NCBI GenBank assembly: GCA_033239125.1
Contig: BSWB01000004.1
Coordinates: 141,175,926 to 141,239,925 of the forward strand
Length of the DNA: 64,000 bases
Origin: Fagopyrum homotropicum
Lineage: Eukaryota; Streptophyta; Magnoliopsida; Caryophyllales; Polygonaceae
Direction: 5' to 3'
The position numbers and the translations under genes are program-made. The first letter of the stretch is position 1. Each line of letters opens with the position of its first letter. Below the pieces are notes generated by a model that saw only the letters and a list, made by a program, of their open reading frames with translations, had not been told where the DNA came from and ran no database searches. Below are positions 11,405 to 23,979 of this stretch, piece by piece.

Positions 11405-13922
11405 TACATAACATGCATGCCGTATTGAAGACTCCCCCGTCCCCATCTAATGAGTACGTGGACCCGGCTGACCATCAATCCCGAAGAAAATATAAATAGT
11501 ACAAGCACACAAAAGAAAATATAAACACTCAACATGTTGGCACACAATCCGTTATTATCTGACAACTTATGTGATTCACTTCATCCGGTTTTAAAAGTTG
11601 TAGCACGAGAAATCTTAAGATTCTCGCCTCCGTTCCTTATCCAACTGGTGATGGTTTGGCACACCTCCGCCGGTGGCGTCCCCGCAAACCAATTATGGAC
11701 TAGTCCCGAAATAAACCCCCAGCGCCCTCGGGCTAACTGAGCAGAATGCTACCGCCCGTTACTCTTAGGCCAGATATGTAAGTCAGTTGATGGTTACAAT
11801 GCAATACACTAGTACACACATCATTCAAACACCATTATCATCATTCACACTCATATCTAACAGCTAGCTAAGTAAGCCCAAAGGACTTACCTGAATCCAA
11901 ACATAATCCCGTTATCTCGACTCGGTCTATAACCGCAGGAACTCAACCGCCTGTTATAAAAGGCAAAAGGATCAATAATGTATCCCACTTCATTAGAAGT
12001 CTCTGACTTCTAAGATATTTAACTCTATCAACAAATAAATTAAGAAAATACCCTTATACGGATAAATGATCATTTTACCCCTGGTCCCGAAAACTCTCAA
12101 AGATCCTATAATATATGTCCAACCTTTCTTTAGGACTTAGTTTCATAATCTAACTCTTGAGAGTTAGTTTAGGTAGAACTTATAGATTACACATTTTTCT
12201 TAACTTTTAACAAGGTCACTAAGGTCCAACTTTAGCCTATAATACGAGTCCCGAATAAACATATAAAAAGTCTAACAAAAATCTCTAAGTCTTTTATGCC
12301 ATGCACTCTATCCATAGCACCCAAAATTTCCCAAAAATACATAAAAATCACTTCTACACAAATTCTCAAAGTCGGTTCCAAAACCAGAAATTCAGACTTA
12401 GCCAAAAATTGAGTATTTCTTAACTACTCAGCCAGTCCACTTTGGACCTTCATAGATCTAAATCCAACCGTTGGATCATCCCCAACTTTGGATACACCAC
12501 ACTGTGCATGACACTCTATAACATACTAAAAACTGAACGGTGAATTATGTTTCTAAGGTATCCAAACTTAAGCCCAAACATGACTGCACAACACCAAATA
12601 ATTCCAGCACTCAGCAATTTCAGCAAAATCCAGAAAACTGTTTAAGGTCCCAACTTCGAAAAATCATAACTCCTAAACCACTTGCTGGATTCATCCCAAA
12701 TTTTAATATTTTCTACCACAATATGCCAACTATATCATATCCAAAATTCAAGTCCAACAGAGATCAAAAGCCTAATCAAAACTATCTCACAAAACAGCAT
12801 CCCATGTTGTATTTCTCAACACTCAGCACTTTTATAAAAACTGTATGAGGAGTCAACTTTGAAACACCATAACTCTAAAACCGTAATATGGATTCCTCTG
12901 AAATTTTAGTATGATGTACTATGCAATACCGTCTATGACATATCCGAAAACCAGCCAAAAAGAAAGAGTCTAGCTTACCCAAAATTGAACGTGAAGTTGA
13001 CTGCTCGTCAACTCAGAAAATCCAGCAATGTGACAGCTCTTCCAGTCATCTTCCATGGCTGTTTTGAAGGGTCTAAAGACATCAATTGGTACTCTAATCA
13101 GCATATACACAAAGAGGGTAACGCATAGAAGAGGGTTGTTGTTCTTACCAACCCAACCGGACAAGACATTGCTGCGTGAATGAGGGCGAAAGAAGGGTTG
13201 TGACCCATTGCTGATAGGGCTCCTCTACGGATCTGCTTCAGCACACATGTGGATCTGGCGTACAGTTCGTGAATCTGTATTGCTCTCCTGAAGCTCGAGC
13301 CGCTGGAGGTCTGTATAGGTTGTACGTTGAAGCGGTGTTCTTGGCTCGAGAAGGAGAGTCTGGTCCACTGTGTAAGAGGAGGAGAGTCCGGTCCACTGTG
13401 TAAGAGAAGGGGAACCATGGGCGACAGCAACAGCCCGCGTGCAGAGGCCAGAGAGACAGTCCCGGTTGCTGCAGCTTGGGTAGAAGAAGATCCGGCGCTG
13501 GTGCTTGCTTGAAGAAGATCTGGCGCTGCTGTTTGGGTAGAAGAGATCCGGCGTTGCTGTGGGTGTGCCAGACCAGGAGCACACGAGACTACAGCTTGAA
13601 GAGGACATAGGAGACTGGATGGCAGAAGAATTTAGCCGGCCTGTCTACGGTTGTTGCATCCATGGAAGGGATAAGGCGAGCGGCGTTGCCATCGTGAAGC
13701 GAGGTAGAAGAGAAGGAAGGTTAAGTTTACGTGAGGAGGAGAGCTAGGGCAAAAAAAATGACGGTTGAAGCAATTAGGGCAAGAAGGGAGTTGATGGGCC
13801 CGTAAGCTGATCATGGGCCCGTCAAGGCCAAAATGATCCAGAAGAAACTCGGAAAATTAACGATCCATCCCAAAATTTGTAAACTCATAACTGAACTCCG
13901 TAATAAATTTTCGGATGTTACA
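11178..13922 (-). mobile_element. Solo LTR G (gypsy-type), 2745 bp
   Basis: The ends are TGTAACACCCC and GGATGTTACA, and the flanks AAGTT and GAGTT match at four of five bases. No primer site, polypurine tract or coding region follows, so I read it as a solo LTR. The first 130 bp are homologous to LTR K at 53428. Orientation is tentative because the ends are near-palindromic. It sits inside the B LTR. Tandem GTCCACTGTGTAAGAG units occur near 13360-13410. Confidence 0.78.
11356..11402. repeat. (AT)n microsatellite
   Basis: About 23 AT units lie inside solo LTR G. They produce an artificial Tyr-Ile open frame on the minus strand. Confidence 0.97.
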
Positions 13923-14369
13923 GAGTTGCCTCTTTCATCCTAGGTAAGTGTAATCTCCTCCTGAAAGGTGTTCTTTGCTCGAGTATTTTGAGTGAACTCA
14001 ACCTAAGTGGACTTTTGCCACTTGATTTGTTCCTAGATAGGGTTTCTAGTCTTCTTACCTTGAGTTTTTGCAAACTCAAGGGTCCTCTTCCAAGGCTTCA
14101 TCCTTGTCGTGCTCCTTTTCTTGTTTCCTTCTTCCTTGGCTTCCTTGATAATGATGAGGATGTGATGGGTACTCCTTGGATAGGCATAGATTTATCTTTT
14201 GTGCTCCATTGTAGACCTAAAACACCTTAAACACACAAAACACAAGGGGAGTAGAAATTTTTTGATACTTTTAAGCCTGAGCAATGATGTAAGTGTCTTT
14301 TTCCATGCAAAACTAAGAAAAAAACACACAACACTACATTTATAAAGATAGTATTAAAACATGATATCA

Positions 14370-15203
14370 CTTTCCCCTTCACGAGTGTGGTAACTTTGAT
14401 GAATATTTGACCTGAAGACAACCGTAGTGTTAAGAGTCGTAAATTAAGAGATGAAGGCGGTGTTTGGAGTTGGTAGTCGAGGTTGGCGATGACAACGGCC
14501 ATTTTGTGATCTCGTGGTCGGTCTAGCAACTATTGTTGGTGGATTAGGTGGTTTGCTGGTGGCGAACGATGTTTTTCAGGTGGTCGAGGAATTGGTATTT
14601 TCCTCCCTTCAACACATACACATCAATTAAGGAGAAAATGAGAGTAACTTTACAAAAATCGGTCGCGTTCGATAAGCATAGAAAATGGGGTTATTGGAAG
14701 GTTTATTTGAAAGTATACTTTTTGGGGGTTATTTAAACAAAGATTTTAATCCATTTGCAGTTGGGTTGTCGATTAATTGAGGGAGTATTAGGAATGATAA
14801 CCTCCCAAAATAAAATATAGAAACCGTTGAACGGTCCCACAGTGATTGTGAATGGTGTGATGACTTACTACATTCCAATATGAGATAATTGGATGAAATG
14901 CACCCAATGATAAATTAAAAAATTAATAAATGAACGTAGTTATGGAGAATTGATATTTGGTTCGTAGTCCCTCCTCCAACCATAATATCAACCGGACAAG
15001 TTGAATCTCACGATTTATTCTTCTTTTTGAAAATTATAAATATACGTTAATTTTGATACTTGAATTTTCTCTTGTACACTAATTTTTTGTACAAGAACTA
15101 TTGTAACTAATTTTGTTGTACACGATTATTGTATCGTGTATAAGTGACTCAAAAATATCATAAAAATATTATTAGATTATTTTTCTTGTACACAAATGAT
15201 TTG
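14370..15203. other. Low-copy intergenic DNA
   Basis: This is the sequence flanking the B LTR. I see no gene, RNA or terminal repeat. It becomes AT-rich to the right. Confidence 0.6.
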
Positions 15204-15783
15204 CTATGAAGCACGGACACTTCTAGAAGGTGGCGTATCCCGTGTCCTGCCGTGTCGGATACGGGGACACAACAGGACACGGCTCGGACACGGTGAAATA
15301 TGACCAGACACGGTCAAGATACGTTTCGGAGGTATGACACGGCGAGGACCCGGATTTGCGTCCGGTCAAGACACGGTCAACGAAAGTTTACCTTATTTTT
15401 TAAGGCCAGAAAAAAACAAAGAAAATATTTTTTTTGAAAAAACATAAAGAAAAACTGATTTACAGTAATATTTTTTCTTCTTTCCTATTTTTTTCCGACT
15501 AAACCTAGTCCCATATGAACACCTGCGGAATTGTGGCTGCTGGAAATAAATAAATTGTTAATTTTGTTATCATGTTAATATTTTTATCTACTCACGTATC
15601 ATTGATTTTTTTTCCCACAATATCTCATTATGATATAGGAATTATATATTTCAATATCTTTAAAATGATATATTATTTGTTTTACTCGCCGTATCCCCGT
15701 TTCCTATACTTTTAAGGATTGCCGCTTCCCAGTTTCTCGCCGTATCCGTTTCCCGTATCCGTGTCCGTGTCCGTACATCATAG
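15204..15783. mobile_element. Non-autonomous hAT MITE, 580 bp
   Basis: The terminal inverted repeats are CTATGAAGCACGGACAC and CTATGATGTACGGACAC, with an exact 8-bp target duplication ATGATTTG (15196-15203, 15784-15791). Both terminal parts are dense in GGACACGG/CCGTGTCC words around an AT-rich centre. No coding sequence is seen. Confidence 0.9.
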
Positions 15784-15791
15784 ATGATTTG

Positions 15792-16776
15792 ACTATTTCT
15801 TATACTTGGAATTCATATATAAGAATTAAATACAAAATCTTATAACATATTAAGAAAAGCTGATATATTATATAAGAGAAAATTAGTCCATTAATCAATA
15901 ATTATTCTATATAGTTGTTTATTTATCATTAAAAATATCCACTAACTAGTTATTATAAGCTTAGGTATATACCAAATTTGTCCTTCCAATATTAGTGCAA
16001 ATATCTTTGAATATTCATCTTTTTGGGCTTTTATTTCTATACACATGATAGTGATATGAAACACACCCCTCATAAAAAATGAAGGACTCTTTTCACATAA
16101 CTTTAGTGTATTTTTATTGCTCATAAGATTATCCATTCATCCATGGAATATAGCATGTCCTCATATTCATCCATAGAACATATGTTTAAGCAAGAAGCTC
16201 GTACCTTACAAGATCTTTTTCTTTCTGCTAAAACATACCTCAATCATCTCAAGACTTAAATACGCAAGGCATGGACACCCCGTTCCCATTTGTATGCGTT
16301 ATTATTTCATTGTACTAATGATATTCAAATATGTGTAGTCTATGTAGGATTTATACTCGCATCTTATGTGTATTGAGCGCATTGCTCCACCATTTGAACT
16401 AATAAGCTAACAGTACGCTCATATTTGGATGCATCATTCCACGTAACTGATATTCTAGATCTAATTATGTACGCTATAAATCGAAGAACAAGATTTAAAA
16501 GCGAGACACAAAGAATTGGTTACGCAGTACGATTTTCCTACATTTGCGGAATCTCAAGAAGGGAAATCCACCCATTCCACTATGTAATCGAAACAGGTTT
16601 ACAAATTACAACTCAAGAAGCATGCCAGCAAAACACCATATTTACAAATCTAAGATCTAAGCTTCGGCACATCGAAAGCTTTTTAGAAACTTTCGAACTC
16701 TACTCATAATCAAATTCTTCTGCGTAGCAACTATCCAGAGATGAAGCAAACGTTTTTGATTAGTCGTCTTCAACCA
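15792..16776. other. AT-rich intergenic DNA
   Basis: I recognise no gene. A 94-codon open frame at 16425-16709 has no motif and no plausible codon pattern. Confidence 0.55.
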
Positions 16777-16784
16777 CTCTTATC

Positions 16785-17147
16785 TAGGGGTGAGCAAAAA
16801 TATCCGATTCGACTAATCCGAAGACCCGATCCGAAAAAATCCAAATTTGAAAATATCTGTCAATTGGTGATCTCAGTCGGATCCGATCCGAGCATATTTT
16901 TCGGATCATCGGATCAGATATTGATCGGGGTTTAGAGGAAAAAGTCGGATCAGATCGGATCATTATATCCTACTAGTGACACTAGTCTAAGAATAAATAC
17001 CCCGGATCGGATCGGATATCGGGATCTGATCATCGGATCGGATATCCGTCTACATAAAATTGTCGGATATCCGGTACTCTCGGATCAAATTCGGATCGGA
17101 CTTTTTTTAAGATTGTCGGATCGGAAACCCGGAAATGCCCACCCCTA
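16785..17147. mobile_element. Non-autonomous hAT MITE, 363 bp
   Basis: The terminal inverted repeats are TAGGGGTGAGCA and TAGGGGTGGGCA. The 8-bp duplications CTCTTATC and CTCTTATT differ at one base. The interior is a near-array of CGGATC words. No coding sequence is seen. Confidence 0.9.
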
Positions 17148-17155
17148 CTCTTATT

Positions 17156-19172
17156 AGATCCCTCTCATAATAGATGAGTTTGGGAAGGTTTGTTCTCTCT
17201 CGCTCTCCGTGTTTTCTTTCTTCGAATGAGAGGAAGAAAGCCCTAGATCTAAAGTTCTCTCCTTTGAGACAAATGAGCTCATCAGGTTAATATCCAACAA
17301 GCAGTCAAGCAATCTGCTTATTTAATTAATTGAATCTAGTTGAACGCGTTTGTGGTTATAACTGTAAGATGATAACAAAGATCCAAGCTATTTTAGCTTA
17401 AAAAACACGAACAAAAGTTTTGGGCCTTCTCTATATAGCCTGCTTATTCTACTTAGAAAATTTGCCTGATACAATCACCTTTGTTATAACATTGTTCTAG
17501 CTGTCAGACTTAGCCATGAGCTAAGTGGTAAGATAGAGATATTCAACAGTATAGTCACATATATTTGGCGGTATATATCTGACTCATATAGTATATATTC
17601 GGTGGTATAGTCACATATATTCGATGTATAGTATATATTTTGTAATTTGTTCTCATTTTACATGGTAAGAGTTGTTTACATATGAGTCAGGATCTATATA
17701 TATTGCTTAATATATTTTATATCAATGGAATGGAGGGCACTTGTGCAATACAAAGATCTAATATTTTATCAAACGGGTTAAGTTTAAGGAAAAATCTTAT
17801 AACTCGTTGCAATCTCTAATTACTTTCAACCACCAAATTATTATTTTTTAATTTACATGTACTTATCGAGTTCCCTTGTCTTGTGGACGATAGGACATCC
17901 TAGAAAATCGAGTTATAATTAGAAGGATAATGTGCAAAATAGCGAAAGCTATGGTCTACCACATGAATGCCAAACTAGAGGGATACCCTGCCAAGTGCCA
18001 AGTGCCAAATATCCTCGTTTTTTATCATGTAAATATGTAGTAATGTACCAAATTGAAAAGGGTCCACTATTGTGACACAACCAAATTGTCGGGCCCTAAA
18101 TTCTATGTTTTCCAGTCACTTATTATTTGGATACGGCCTTCTTTTTAGGGGCCCAAATTCTTCTATTAAGTTGAACAAAAAATAATTTAAAAAAAGCCCA
18201 CCATTTATCCTATGAGGTACAGAATATGCAATACACGAATTGGCTATAAATCCTTTCATTGAAAATGAAAAAGAGATTTAAGTGTATTAGGTAATCTCTT
18301 TTAAATCATTTTTCTTTGCTTTTTATAATTCATGTGTGGTATTTTAAAGTTTGAGCTTTTTTGAGTGGATTTTGGTTGAATTGTGACCTAATAATTACGA
18401 CCAAGTAACTTTTAACAAGGTAAAGTATAGTATAGTAGAGGAATTTTTTTCTATTTTATATTTCTAATTTAAAAAAGAATAGTTGTGTTTTTTTAAAATA
18501 TAATCATATTTTTTAATTATAATACCCAAAATTTAGCCGAAGACTTCAATTTCAATACCTGGAACGTATTATCCGAATGATTATACTTGAAATTCATTAT
18601 CCAAAATATAATATCCAATTCAAATACTTAAAACCTAATATCCAAAACATACATTCGAATTTAATACCCAATACACATACTCAAAATCTATGGACCAATT
18701 TATTAATTAAAATATAAAAATGCCTACTTTATCACCTGCATAAACATTAAAGGTACACCACATTTAACCCATATATATTCATTATTTTATTGTCGATAAT
18801 TAAAGCTATTAAACTTGGTGAATGTTAGATGACCCGACATAAATTACTTATGAAATTTCCTAATTCCGCATTTCGGGTATGGAATCAATTGAACACGTTT
18901 TAATACAATTACTACGATTTCAGACCCTACTTGCAAAACTAGTTAAACTCAATTTCGTACTCCACGTGCAAGATCAATTGAACAATAATTTCATACTTTG
19001 AATGCGGGATTAGGGATTTGGTTAAAGAAAATATAATATATAGATTTGTTTAAACTACCCATAAAACTTCTATCAATCTTGTGATTTAAAAAGTTTTTTA
19101 ATTAGAAAGAGTTGTTTCTAATTGATAATTTATTGCATTAGCTATTATTTGTCTAAGTATACCGCATACAAC
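17156..19172. other. AT-rich intergenic DNA
   Basis: No gene is seen. Small local repeats occur: TATAGTCACATATATT twice near 17549-17625, and GCCAAGT twice near 17990-18005. Short trinucleotide-poor AT stretches fill the rest. Confidence 0.55.
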
Positions 19173-19820
19173 TTAGCTCAATGTATGCAATCTACAATGC
19201 AAGATAAGGTTTGTTATTTAGGTGGTTTCATCTACGGAATCCCCGCACCTTTTGAGTGTGTGAAATGCCTCAAATCAATAATATACGCACTCTCATGATT
19301 AATCCAATCAACGTGAACCTAAGACACTAAGATGAGTGATCAAACAAACTAGATGTGGCTTGCTCTCGTAATGAGCACCAAGAAGCGTGATCAAACACTT
19401 AAGGTATTTAACACACACTAGTAAATAAACCATGCTCTCATTTTTGGCATCTCTAGCATTTAAACCAACACGATTTTTGTAATCGAAAAAAGATGAAGGC
19501 TAGAGATTGAAGCTAGGCTTACCAACCTAGATTGGTCATCTTAGCTCAATGCGTGCAAGATAATGTATGCTTCTTTAGGTGGTTTTATCAAAGAATCCCC
19601 ACACCTTTTGAGTGTGTGAAATGACTCAATTTAACAACATACGCACTCTTGTGATTAATATAATCAATATGAACCTAATGTACTAATATGGGTGATCAAA
19701 TAACTAGATGCAGTTTGCACTCGTAATGAACACCAAAAAACGTGATCAAACACTTATGATAAATAACACTCATTAGGAAATAAAACATGCGCTCTCTTTT
19801 AACATCTCTAGCATCTTAAC
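19173..19820. repeat. Diverged tandem duplication, period about 368 bp
   Basis: The blocks 19173-19467 and 19541-19820 align throughout. Shared landmarks are TTAGCTCAATG, CACACCTTTTGAGTGTGTGA, CGTGATCAAACACTTA and CATCTCTAGCAT. They differ by many substitutions and small indels. No coding sequence is evident, so this is an old local duplication or the remains of a repeat family. Confidence 0.85.
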
Positions 19821-20384
19821 AATGCATATTAACTAAACATTTACCTTTCGATTGAGGCTTAAAAGAGATACCTAGCAATTCCAACAACAAAAGTCAAGAA
19901 ATAGTCGTAAGAAGACAATGCACAAGTCGTCACTCAACACAATCAACAAAAGAAACAATTTTCATACTAGGATTAGAATCTCTAAGTTCTCCTCTCTAGA
20001 AAAATACTAATATTCCAACCATAATCAACATTAACCACTTAAAACTACATTCATATCATAGCAAACAAAGCATAGGTGAGACTTTTAAGCTCAAATTCTA
20101 AAAGGAGATTTAACTAATCATGGAAGAACTAACAAGGCAATATAAATAAAACATGCTAATGAAACTATTAAGAAGAAAGCAACTGGAAATGGGAAACTTC
20201 AAATTAAGCAAACCAAGCTTAAATCTTCAATGGCTTGCAGTTTCTTGAAGACTTCAAAAGAACCATATATAAAACTATGAAATTTTGAGGGTGGAAGTGG
20301 AACCAACTAGAATTCCTAAGGGAAAAGGTAGCACAAAAAGAACATCGCTTACAAATAAAAAGTGGAGGGGTATTCATAAAAATC
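19821..20384. other. Intergenic DNA left of the nest
   Basis: I see no gene, terminal repeat or RNA. Confidence 0.5.
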
Positions 20385-20451
20385 TAGTGGACCTTTGGAG
20401 GAAACAAATGGACCTTTGGAAAAAATAAATGGACCCTTCGATAAAACAAAT
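20385..20451. repeat. Tandem array of about 21-bp units, split by the nest
   Basis: Three units of the type AAATGGACCTTTGGAAAAAAT end at 20446, and a fourth starts AAAT before the TRIM. The array resumes at 45085 with CAAATGGACATTTGGAG and one weaker unit. The 24.6-kb nest therefore sits inside one array. Confidence 0.8.
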
Positions 20452-20788
20452 TATTGAAAGATATATCATAACATGTTTTCATGCTATATTTTTAGATGTG
20501 TTTTTGTGTGATTTTACCTTTATTTTGTATGGATTGAGCAATCACATCTTAGCTAAAGTTTTAAATGTCAAACGAATGTCTACGCCCTTTGTCTTGTGTC
20601 TTTATGGATGTTTTGCCCTCAAATAAAGCTTAAATAAAGACATTCAATCTCCCAACTATGCTAGGATCAATCATCAACGCATAATCAACCTCATGGAACA
20701 AAGAAAGAAAGGAAGAAATACAAGCTAGGATGTTTACATGAAGCCAAAAGAGCCAAGAAAACCCAATGATGGAGCTTTGTGTGAAGCC

Positions 20789-20975
20789 TCACTCGAGCAA
20801 AAAGGAAGGCTTCCACTCGAGCAAGGAAGCATTTGGAGTGAAGTGTCAACTAAGCTCGAGTTTACCTCATCACTCGAGCAAAGAAGACAGAAAACTCGAG
20901 CAAGGAAGACAACTCACTCGATCAAAGAAGACAAAGATGTAGAGAGTTCAACGTTGCTAAAGTGGACCCTCGAGT
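20789..20975 (+). repeat. ACTCGAGCAAAGAAG word array, left half
   Basis: At least six copies or near copies of ACTCGAGCAA(A/G)GAAG occur in under 190 bp, irregularly spaced. The right half is 42892-43105. Confidence 0.9.
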
Positions 20976-21310
20976 GGCCTTTGATAACACGATTTATGAC
21001 GTTAGTCTAGGCATCCATTTAGATAGTTTTTCCCGCTATTCATGCATAGTTTAGCATTAGTTCGTGACGATTTGCACTTAATTCATGTGTGTTGTCGAGA
21101 TAGACGTCTACACGGACTTTTGCATGTTTTGTAGGTATTTTGGGAACCTTTGGAGCTTAATCGATACATTCGAGGATCGTTCCTCGTGATGATACACCTT
21201 GGGACTTATTAAGAAGCAATCTAGGAGCTAAGGAGAACACATAGGGCCATGTTGGTGGATGCCTTGCACCAACTCATGGCTCAACGATCAAAAGAGGGTT
21301 GAAACACAAA

Positions 21311-21356
21311 AACCACGGTCCCTGGGACTTCCACGGCCGTGGAATGGACCGTGATT
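21311..21356 (+). repeat. Half-site, palindrome, half-site word cluster in D1
   Basis: CCACGGTCC, then the 12-bp palindrome CCACGGCCGTGG at 21331-21342, then GACCGTGATT. A second triple with the same word lies at 41993-42053. Confidence 0.9.
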
Positions 21357-21758
21357 CCCTCTGGACAACTGGGACAGCTGTCCCACGATCTCCATAACCG
21401 ACTCTTGCAAATAGTGAAGGCTATAAGTACTCTTCCAGGCTGATTCTAAAGGGGACCTGACCTCACACACATCATCTCCCATACTCTCTCATTTTCACAT
21501 CATTGGATTAGAGCTACTCTTGGAGGAGAAGAAACACTCTCATTTGGAGAAGAAGAAGAAGAAGAACATTAGTTTCATAGTTTCCATAGTCTTTGAGTGT
21601 GTTTTGAGTGAGATTTGTTGAAGACATTTGTTAGGGTTGTAAGAAACGATTCGAACCTTCTTTTGAAGGGTTGTAAGCCTTTCTCAACATTTATTCAGCT
21701 TGTTTTCTTGTTCTACTTGTTTCATCTCTCTTTCATTTCATTATCTTGGTATGGAAGC

Positions 21759-23424
21759 TGTTCGCCACTTAGTGTGCGTACAAATAAGTCTTAAATTTAT
21801 AAAACTAGAAATCAAGCAAGCGAACCCGCAGTGTACGGATCGACGTAGTTAAGCAAGAATTCCAGAGTATCGAACACAGGGATTTGGGGGTTAAATCCAG
21901 TTATAGATCGTCAAGCAAGTAAATGTATGAGCTTTGTAAATATTGGGAAAACAACAACCGTCAAGATCCAGGTATCTAATTGTGGCAATCGATTCAAGAT
22001 ATACTAAAGAACTAAGGACAGAGTTAAGAGTTGCAAAGGTATGCTAATGCAAAGCAATGTACGGTGAAGTTCCAAGGCTTTATATGACTTATCTAGAAAT
22101 ACTCTCTATAAAGGTTGTTGAGGCTTCAGTATAGAAAGGATCTAAAGACAAGAATTAATCTCAAATACCCAAACTTATAACCCAAGGATCAAGACTAACT
22201 AAACCGATTAAGGCTGTGACACTCGAAATCAAAGTAGAGGTTGTTGAGGCTTCACTACTACCTAGAAAAAGCAAGCCAAGACTAAGTTAAAGGTAATCTT
22301 TAACCTTGGATTAAAGTAAAAGCAAGGTTCGTAAACTAGGGAAAATTACGGGTGGATCTTGAGTTCCACGGCCGTGGAACTTCAAGAACAGGCCGTGATT
22401 CTGGCTCGTCGGCGAAATCTCTCTAACTCTCAGGGTCCAATCTGTTTACGATCGATCTATCATCATCTAAGCCACAACTATCAACCCTTCACCTTAGAAT
22501 TGCTAAAGGGTTTTAGCCAACAACAGTCATTATGATATCAAATTCAAGATTTAGAAGAATGAAAGATGAAAACCTTCGAAAACCTTCAATAAACTTCAAA
22601 TCAATCTCAAATCCACAAACAAAGGTAATGATGTATATCGGATTTGGAATAATACAAACAAATCACAATCCTTGATAAGAACGAAGAACGGGATGTCAAT
22701 CCGTCTTCTAATCAAACCTAAGGAAAAAGTGCAACTTCCAAATCTTCAAGCCTTTGCAAATCTCCGTTGCAAAATGGCAATCTCCGCACGTCCAACTGAA
22801 ACCCTAGGTACGTGCTAGCAGGTGTAAGCGAAGGTCCCGAAATCTCCCTCCTTCAGTCCTTTTATAGGGAAAGATAGAATAAGTGTACGGCCCATGTATA
22901 TAGACAATGTGTCTATATTTTATTCGTCGAAGGATTGCCTAAATCACGGTTATATGGAATTTCACGCCCGTGGTTTAGAGCGTGGAATTGGATTACAGTT
23001 CTTCAAAACTTCCACGACCGTACTTTATACCGTGTAACTCTCTGGAATGCTCCACGCTCATGTTGCCAAGTTCCACGGCCGTGGTTTAGAGCGTGGACTT
23101 CATTACGGCCGTATTTTAGAGCGTGGAAGTATAGGTTGCTCGTAATTCCCTTTGTTTTATGCCATTCTTCATCCTAGCATCTTCCTTAGCTTCTTTGTGG
23201 TGTCCTCAATCCTTGGATGTGCTCAATCCATCTCCATCCTCTCTTAATTTGTTCGGTTTTAGCTCTTATTCGCCTACAATCAACACAAAGCTTATGTAGA
23301 CCTCTATATCGACAATATAGACAAACTAGCTCACAATTGCTTCAATACTTTATCAATAAACACTAATATGGATGAAATACATCTAGAAAACGTGCCTAAA
23401 ATATCACAATATTTCATGCTAACA
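21759..23424 (-). repeat. 3' LTR of element E
   Basis: It is bounded by TGTTAGCATG and GTGGCGAACA in element orientation. It contains a word cluster at 22350-22395 with CCACGGCCGTGG at 22366, and a longer cluster of about ten full and half words at 22946-23126 with the palindrome at 23073. Confidence 0.95.
22946..23126 (-). repeat. Dense ACGG/CCGT word cluster in the E LTR
   Basis: About ten sites such as ATCACGG, TTCACGCCCGTGG, GAGCGTGGA, TTCCACGACCGTA and the full CCACGGCCGTGG lie within 180 bp, spaced about 15-25 bp apart. The other E LTR has the same cluster at 41345-41527 with a few words mutated. Confidence 0.88.
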
Positions 23425-23463
23425 AAATACCCCATACTTGCCACTTGCTTGTCCTCAAGCAAG
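23425..23463 (-). other. Polypurine tract and hairpin of element E
   Basis: AAGTATGGGGTATTT (23425-23439) abuts the 3' LTR in element orientation. The hairpin arms CTTGCTTG and CAAGCAAG lie at 23444-23463. Tract, hairpin and spacing match elements A and H. Confidence 0.72.
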
Positions 23464-23979
23464 GTCTTTCAAAAGCTTTAAAACTCAAGTTAGGATGAAA
23501 TATGGATGCATTCTCAATAACAAAACGTCTTTTAGATGAATGTGATTCCTAGTCAATAGATCATTCTCAAACCTTGCTTCATTCGTTCATAAGACTCTCA
23601 TATACATAACCAAAGAGTAAAGAGTAAAGAAAACTCATGAATTGATCAAACTTCCATGTAAACATCATAACCTTCAAACATTATCAAAATCAATCATAAG
23701 AAACTTCAATTTAGATCACCAAGTCATATAGCATTCTCTTGATCTCAAAGACTTTCAAGTAAGGTCTAGAATGTGGAAGGGGAGAGGAAATTATAAGGAA
23801 TGTGGTGCATGAATCCGGGAAAGTGGATAACCAACTCTTTTCTTTTTCTCTTGCGGTTTTGCAACACTTTCAACTTAGAGCTTTGCTCTCTTCTTTTCAC
23901 ATTATTTTTCGACTTTACTTTTGAAGTTATGAACAGAGGTGCACAAAAACCGAAGCCTAGGAGCGCTCAGGATGTGTAA
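23464..23979 (-). other. 3' noncoding tail of E, left of D2
   Basis: No gene is seen. The stretch is collinear with the tails of A and H up to the CCTAGGCTTCGG block. It is interrupted by D2 and resumes at 25794. Confidence 0.75.

Larger units (their letters stand above)
9398..14369 (-). repeat. 5' LTR of element B, with nested insertions
   Basis: In element orientation the LTR runs from TGATATCATG (14369) to CTCACATCA (9398). Without the hAT MITE at 9996 and solo LTR G at 11178 it is about 1.85 kb. The same family forms LTR F (20466-44406), in opposite orientation: the outer ends, the blocks around ATCACATGGTGTTTA and the TCGAGTTTTTGTGCTTC words correspond. No coding sequence is seen. Confidence 0.83.

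Noticed and set aside
11263..11565. 100-codon minus-strand open frame with a Tyr-Ile run
   Set aside because: It is read through the (AT)n microsatellite and has no motif.
12540..12848. 102-codon open frame in LTR G
   Set aside because: Low-complexity Asn/Pro composition, no start context, inside a solo LTR.
13098..13608. Overlapping open frames of 110-127 codons
   Set aside because: They arise from short GC-rich repeats in LTR G in several frames at once; none resembles a protein family.
16425..16709. 94-codon open frame as a small gene
   Set aside because: No motif, no homology recognised, AT-rich setting.
20455..20465. LTR F starting at TGAAAG (20455)
   Set aside because: TATTGAAAGATATAT matches the start of the TRIM 3' LTR (TATTAAAAGATATAT). 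Starting F at 20466 gives an exact ATATA duplication and aligns with LTR B.
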